Positions 48,069 through 51,481 of a stretch of 51,481 bases of DNA are shown in pieces. The stretch is from an archaeon. Its GTDB lineage: Archaea > Nanobdellota > Nanobdellia > Pacearchaeales > GW2011-AR1. The stretch lies in NCBI GenBank assembly GCA_030605415.1, contig JAUWIJ010000007.1, forward strand, positions 1 through 51,481, given 5' to 3'. Each line of letters starts with the position of its first letter. Within the stretch, counting starts at the first letter, position 1. The position numbers and the translations under genes are program-made. The notes below the pieces were generated by a model that searched no databases, was not told the DNA's origin, and worked only from the letters and a program-made list of their open reading frames with translations.

Positions 48069-49015
48069 ACCCCGCACACCTCTCTATTATTTTTCTTCTC
48101 AATATTATCCGCCATAGTTCTCAGCGACGTCAAATCATCCGCACTCGCATTAACCATCAACCCGCTCCAAGCAATCAAGTCCGGCTTCATGTTCGTGTTA
48201 CAATTTCTTGCATCCATCAAATCAGCTTTCTCAGCAAGCTCCTCCGCAATCTTCCCATTCCGATACAGCAATCGTTCAACATTACAATCATAAATTAATT
48301 TATCCGAAAAAATCGCCGCATACATCAAATTCCCAACATACTTCATATCGCTCAAACCATTTACAACAGTTCCTTCATCATAAAGAGAATCGCATCCAGA
48401 CATACAGGAACCATAAACAATCACGTCGCAATCATTCCCGTTTCCAAAACAAACATTAACAGCATCGGCAAACGTGCAGTTTTCTATTTCAATATTTGGC
48501 ATATTTAATCCAACAATCTCATCGGCCACATCTTCAGGAGTATTAAAAAAACAATAATTATCAGGAATTAAAAAAATTAAATCAGCGACCTTATATGGAA
48601 ATCTAAATGGCTTTGAAAAAACGTAATAATTTTTCCCGGAATTGGCCTCCGACGAGAAAATGTATTTATTATAAATAGAAGTTGCTCCGCCCGCCAAATT
48701 CCATTCCTCCCCAACATCTGACCGCGTCGCTACCGAAATATCATTCTTACCAAATCCTCCAGAAAAACAAATATTATTTATCCGGGTTTCCTGTCTAAAC
48801 GTAATCCGCCCAAAAGAACCCTCGCTGAATCCAGCCTGCAACGGATCTGTAATAATTGAAATACTTTTCGCAACCTCCGTATCACTCTGAAACCGCATTG
48901 TGTCTCCCGTCTTTATTGCTCCATAAACAGCTAAGAATAAAATAACTCCGCCAGCAATTATTGCAAACATCCAGACAAAATTAAACTGAGCTTTTTTTAA
49001 AATTACTTTAGTCAT
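48062..49015 (-). CDS. Type IV pilin-like protein 2
   Basis: A 317-aa protein. The N-terminal KKAQFNFVWMFAIIAGGVILFLAVYGAI is a pilin-type hydrophobic helix, without an obvious RG cleavage site. A large extracytoplasmic domain carries cysteines (CFSG, CFFN, CTFADAVNVCFGNGNDC, CMSGC) and ends VCGVW. Its ATG overlaps the HEPN stop (ATGA), so a toxin-antitoxin module is coupled to it. It probably acts with pilin-like genes 1, 3 and 4 as a minor pilin set. Confidence 0.75.
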   Translation of the reverse strand: MTKVILKKAQFNFVWMFAIIAGGVILFLAVYGAIKTGDTMRFQSDTEVAKSISIITDPLQAGFSEGSFGRITFRQETRINNICFSGGFGKNDISVATRSDVGEEWNLAGGATSIYNKYIFSSEANSGKNYYVFSKPFRFPYKVADLIFLIPDNYCFFNTPEDVADEIVGLNMPNIEIENCTFADAVNVCFGNGNDCDVIVYGSCMSGCDSLYDEGTVVNGLSDMKYVGNLMYAAIFSDKLIYDCNVERLLYRNGKIAEELAEKADLMDARNCNTNMKPDLIAWSGLMVNASADDLTSLRTMADNIEKKNNREVCGVW

Positions 49016-49413
49016 CGAACCGCCCCCAAAAATTTTTGAATATCATAAAGCAATTTATTATTAATAGCATCAAATACTTTTCTATCATCAATTTTATTAT
49101 ACTGATGTGCCAGCCAATTTCTCATAGACTTTGCGTTTCCAAGATTTAAAGATAGTCTTTCAGAAATAACTTTTTCTTTTGCTAAAATTTCAAACACCTC
49201 TCTATCAAACTCGGGCGACTTAAATTCATTTTCTCTAATTACAATAAATGCTAAATCAACAACAGCCTCGATGACTTTCTCAAAATATCTTTCACAAGCC
49301 GCTTTCTTTTCAATATTCTCAATATATTCATCAAAGTCCGAGGGCAAAAAACTTTTCAACTCTTTCAAATACTTTTCTATCTCAATAATTTTATCACCTC
49401 TTCTATTTTCCAT
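49012..49413 (-). CDS. HEPN-domain toxin (HepT/DUF86)
   Basis: A 133-aa all-alpha protein with the RX4HXY motif RNWLAHQY near residue 98, the RNase active site and modification site of HepT toxins. The start overlaps the MNT gene by 11 bp and the stop overlaps the pilin-like gene by 4 bp. In known pairs MntA adds AMP to the tyrosine of this motif to silence the toxin. Confidence 0.9.
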   Translation of the reverse strand: MENRRGDKIIEIEKYLKELKSFLPSDFDEYIENIEKKAACERYFEKVIEAVVDLAFIVIRENEFKSPEFDREVFEILAKEKVISERLSLNLGNAKSMRNWLAHQYNKIDDRKVFDAINNKLLYDIQKFLGAVR

Positions 49414-49918
49414 CTCTTTTGTATAACACCTTATGGCTTTTTAATATTGACTTTTTTATTTTTTCTGGCAAAACATTAAATACTTGAATGTCTATTTTGT
49501 CATCAACCCATCCTAAAATTCTTAATCTAAAATTATCAGCCCCACCCTTACCAACCTTATCAAACAACACAACAATATCAATATCTGACCGAATTGTCAT
49601 TTGATTTTTAACTATTGACCCAGATAACCAAATTTCTCTGATTTTATGAAAATCTTTATCTCGTTTAATTATTTCTAACGCCCTCATAATCATTCGCTTA
49701 TTTTCACTTCCTTTTTTTAATTCAAATTCATCTCTAAATTTTGATGCCTCTAAAATAAATTTCAGTTTTGGACGGATATCTCTTGATAATCGATTTTTCT
49801 CCGACTGCGTCAAATTAATTCCAGCAATCTGTTTTTGAATAATAACAATTTCTCTCACTCCGAAAATCTTTCGGGTAAGAGGATTTTTTTTTATAAATAT
49901 TTTAAATTCCATTATAAC
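49403..49918 (-). CDS. MNT nucleotidyltransferase antitoxin
   Basis: About 171 aa from the ATG at 49912-49918 (MEFKIF). The minimal nucleotidyltransferase core is LSGSIVKNQMTIRSDIDIVVLFD (GSx10DxD) near residue 110, with DDKIDIQVF supplying the third acidic residue. An N-terminal extension of about 80 residues (KFILEASKFRDEF...) is longer than in typical MntA. It forms a toxin-antitoxin pair with the HEPN gene, inside the pilin-like operon. Confidence 0.87.
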   Translation of the reverse strand, partial: VIMEFKIFIKKNPLTRKIFGVREIVIIQKQIAGINLTQSEKNRLSRDIRPKLKFILEASKFRDEFELKKGSENKRMIMRALEIIKRDKDFHKIREIWLSGSIVKNQMTIRSDIDIVVLFDKVGKGGADNFRLRILGWVDDKIDIQVFNVLPEKIKKSILKSHKVLYKRDGK

Positions 49919-50044
49919 CCCCATTTAGGTTATAATAACCATAATAATAGTTATTTTAAACCTTTTGTTTTTATCGTAATCAATATTAAGCCTTTTTTCG
50001 AACGGAGCGAGAAAAACATGAAAATTTCCTATTTACTTTTTTCA

Positions 50045-50542
50045 TTATTCAATCCACACCAGTTTATCATAAAACCCTTTATTAATTCTCAACCCATCTT
50101 TGACATTAACACAATACGGATTTTTCCCAGAAGTAATTTTACTAATATTTATATATTCAATTAATTTCCACTGCATATTCTCCGCGAACTCCGGCGGAAC
50201 CAAAAAAACATTCGCATCATAAATATAATAATTTTTAATCGCATCATAATCTGCTCCCTCGCTGGTTATCCTCGCTGAAAGATTCGCAAAACAAACTCTC
50301 TCAATTTTCGTCGGCAAATCAATATCAAAACTTGCCTCACTTGACTGACTACTAAACGCTTCATCAACCGCATCCTGTAACTCACGATAAAACATCCCAA
50401 CACCCGAACTTCGCCCAATGTCAAGAAAATATCCAACCGCAACAAACGCAATCACCACAAACACAATCATCAAAAATATCGCAAAAATCATACTAAACGG
50501 CATCCCCATTAATTGTTGTCCCCGACGATTCATACCTCTCAT
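50045..50542 (-). CDS. Type IV pilin-like protein 1
   Basis: A 165-aa protein with class III signal: MNRRGQQLMGMPFSMIFAIFLMIVFVVIAFVAVGYFL, probable cleavage after RRG. The outer domain contains LPTKIERVCFANLSARI and CVNVKDGLRINKGFYDKLVW, a pattern seen in related archaeal minor pilins. First gene of the pilin-like set; an AT-rich gap with TTTATAAATT (about 50562) holds the promoter. Confidence 0.8.
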   Translation of the reverse strand: MRGMNRRGQQLMGMPFSMIFAIFLMIVFVVIAFVAVGYFLDIGRSSGVGMFYRELQDAVDEAFSSQSSEASFDIDLPTKIERVCFANLSARITSEGADYDAIKNYYIYDANVFLVPPEFAENMQWKLIEYINISKITSGKNPYCVNVKDGLRINKGFYDKLVWIE

Positions 50543-50671
50543 AAAAAATAACAGTAAAACAGATTTATAAATTTATAGACTTTGTCAAGTCTTGTTTATA
50601 GAATTATAAAATTGTTAATACGAATTCTCAAATCCAAAAAGTTTAAATAGTTAGTTGTATAACTTTATACA

Positions 50672-50926
50672 ATGATAAATATACTTCATTATCCAAAATT
50701 AGACTCTATTTTAATGGTAGAGAGAACTGTACAAAATTTTGAAGATTATCCGACGAGGATGGAGTTATGGAGGAGTCTGCCTAAACAAATGCAATATCAG
50801 ACATTCAAATTAATATTAAATTATTTGGAAAAATCTAATAAAATAATATTTGAGGACGATAAAATAATTTGGATATTTCCTAATAATAAAAAACTGAACG
50901 AATTGATAGATGGGGCGATAATATAA
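50672..50926 (+). CDS. Small winged-helix-like protein
   Basis: An 84-aa protein: VERTVQNFEDYPTRMELWRSLPKQMQYQTFKLILNYLEKSNKIIFEDDKIIWIFPNN. The helix-helix-beta-hairpin ending (KIIFEDDKIIWIF) reads as a compact winged helix. Similar short proteins occur near archaeal toxin genes, so it may be a solitary antitoxin or repressor. AAAGTTTAAATAG about 30 nt upstream is a likely TATA box. Confidence 0.65.
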   Translation: MINILHYPKLDSILMVERTVQNFEDYPTRMELWRSLPKQMQYQTFKLILNYLEKSNKIIFEDDKIIWIFPNNKKLNELIDGAII

Positions 50927-50945
50927 AACAAACCTCCACCTAATT

Positions 50946-51311
50946 TCAAACAACCTTCATCTCAGAAATATGTCTAATAACCCCACTAATCATTTTACCA
51001 ATCTCATCCAATTCTTTCAATATTTTCTCAACATCAACCATTTTTATATATCCCAATTTCTCTGCTACAAACAATTCACTTTCAACTTCTTTAACGCTTC
51101 CCATCGCATTATGTAAAAACTGAATATAATCTTTACTAGTTCGTCGTCCACAACCTTCCGCAATATTTGAACTAACACTAACACTCGCTCTCCTTAATTG
51201 TCCACTCAATCCATACTTTTCTTCATTAGGGAAATCTCTTGTAATCTCATAAATTACCTTAGTTAAATTTAACGCCCTTTTCCAAACATCTAATTTTCTA
51301 TAATTCCACAT
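50946..51311 (-). CDS. Four-helix-bundle protein 3 (S23/IVP-Avd family)
   Basis: A 121-aa protein: YRKLDVWKRALNLTKVIYEITRDFPNEEKYGLSGQLRRASVSVSSNIAEGCGRRTSKDYIQFLHNAMGSVKEVESE, a full-length family member with normal C-terminus (EIGKMISGVIRHI). A mosaic element lies on its 5' side. It is convergent with the small winged-helix gene. Confidence 0.9.
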   Translation of the reverse strand: MWNYRKLDVWKRALNLTKVIYEITRDFPNEEKYGLSGQLRRASVSVSSNIAEGCGRRTSKDYIQFLHNAMGSVKEVESELFVAEKLGYIKMVDVEKILKELDEIGKMISGVIRHISEMKVV

Positions 51312-51364
51312 AAAAATAAAATCAAAAAAGAGTTTATATTATCTCCTAAAAAAAGTTGAACAAG

Positions 51365-51481
51365 TCAAAAAAATCGGCAACGCAGTTGCCCCACCTTAAC
51401 ACTACCAACTACCCACTACCAGAAAAATCAAAGATTTTTCGAACTACTAACTCAAGAAATTTTTACAAAAAATTTCTTGAT
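51365..51481. repeat. Mosaic element upstream of four-helix-bundle gene 3 (runs off the window)
   Basis: Three hairpins with 3-nt loops alternate with CCAACTAC/GAACTACTAACT words: GGCAAC-GCA-GTTGCC (51374-51388), GAAAAATC-AAA-GATTTTTC (51421-51439) and AAGAAATTTTT-ACA-AAAAATTTCTT (51454-51478). Confidence 0.85.

Noticed and set aside
43503..51311. Complete diversity-generating retroelement
   Set aside because: Avd-like proteins are present, but I see no reverse transcriptase and no template/variable repeat pair with adenine-specific mismatches.

Overview
The window is from an AT-rich archaeal chromosome, most likely a small-genome DPANN archaeon of the Pacearchaeota/Woesearchaeota type. That placement is inferred from gene content and style, not from a marker tree. 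Archaeal hallmarks are family-D DNA polymerase (DP1 and DP2), Orc1/Cdc6 beside an AT-rich origin-like gap, ribosomal proteins P0, P1, eL40 and eL37 (L37Ae), Rpo12, prefoldin beta, aIF5A, Spt5, SecE, SepF with FtsZ, an archaeosortase, tRNAs without encoded CCA, and TATA boxes about 25 nt before start codons, which implies many leaderless mRNAs. A bacterial-type DnaE (family C polymerase) sits at the left edge.

Layout. 0.2-3.8 kb: dnaE preceded by two tandem, translationally coupled copies of its own 5' end. 3.8-4.4 kb: AbrB/RelE toxin-antitoxin pair. 4.4-11.5 kb: replication block (DP2, DP1, HD hydrolase, Orc1/Cdc6). 11.5-12 kb: candidate origin. 12-15 kb: small genes, tRNA-Ser with duplicated 3' ends, a RelA/SpoT-like synthetase and a dead relE. 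15-17.4 kb: P1, P0, a receiver-like domain, L1. 17.6-30.1 kb: mostly housekeeping genes, including a truncated taw1, S2P protease, eL40, aIF5A, FKBP, OMP decarboxylase-like protein, FtsZ, SecE-Spt5-L11, tRNA-Pro, L37Ae-Rpo12-prefoldin, GlmS, SepF and a short Dph2. 30-51.5 kb: accessory region with surface proteins (large S-layer protein, CARDB-like secreted protein plus archaeosortase, type IV pilin-like operon), many toxin-antitoxin systems (HicAB remnant, two AbrB/RelE-type or RelE pairs, Fic/Doc, HEPN-MNT), a CHAT-like protease operon, a DUF3800 gene and three four-helix-bundle (S23/Avd-like) genes.

The most unusual signal is a family of mosaic elements scattered over the window. Each is a G/T- or purine-biased array of 7-10 nt words (AGAACTC, GTTGGTA, GGTTGTTC and GGTCGGGG types) bounded by short perfect hairpins, commonly with 3-nt loops. 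The hairpin arms differ at each site and often copy the last bases of the neighbouring gene. These elements have truncated taw1 and hicA, rewritten the ends of a pilin and a four-helix-bundle gene, and lie in frame inside DnaE and DP2. All three four-helix-bundle genes adjoin them. Partial duplication of gene ends is a second recurring theme: dnaE 5' ends, the S-layer 3' end around a Fic module, a winged-helix 3' half around DUF3800, and the 3' ends of two tRNAs.
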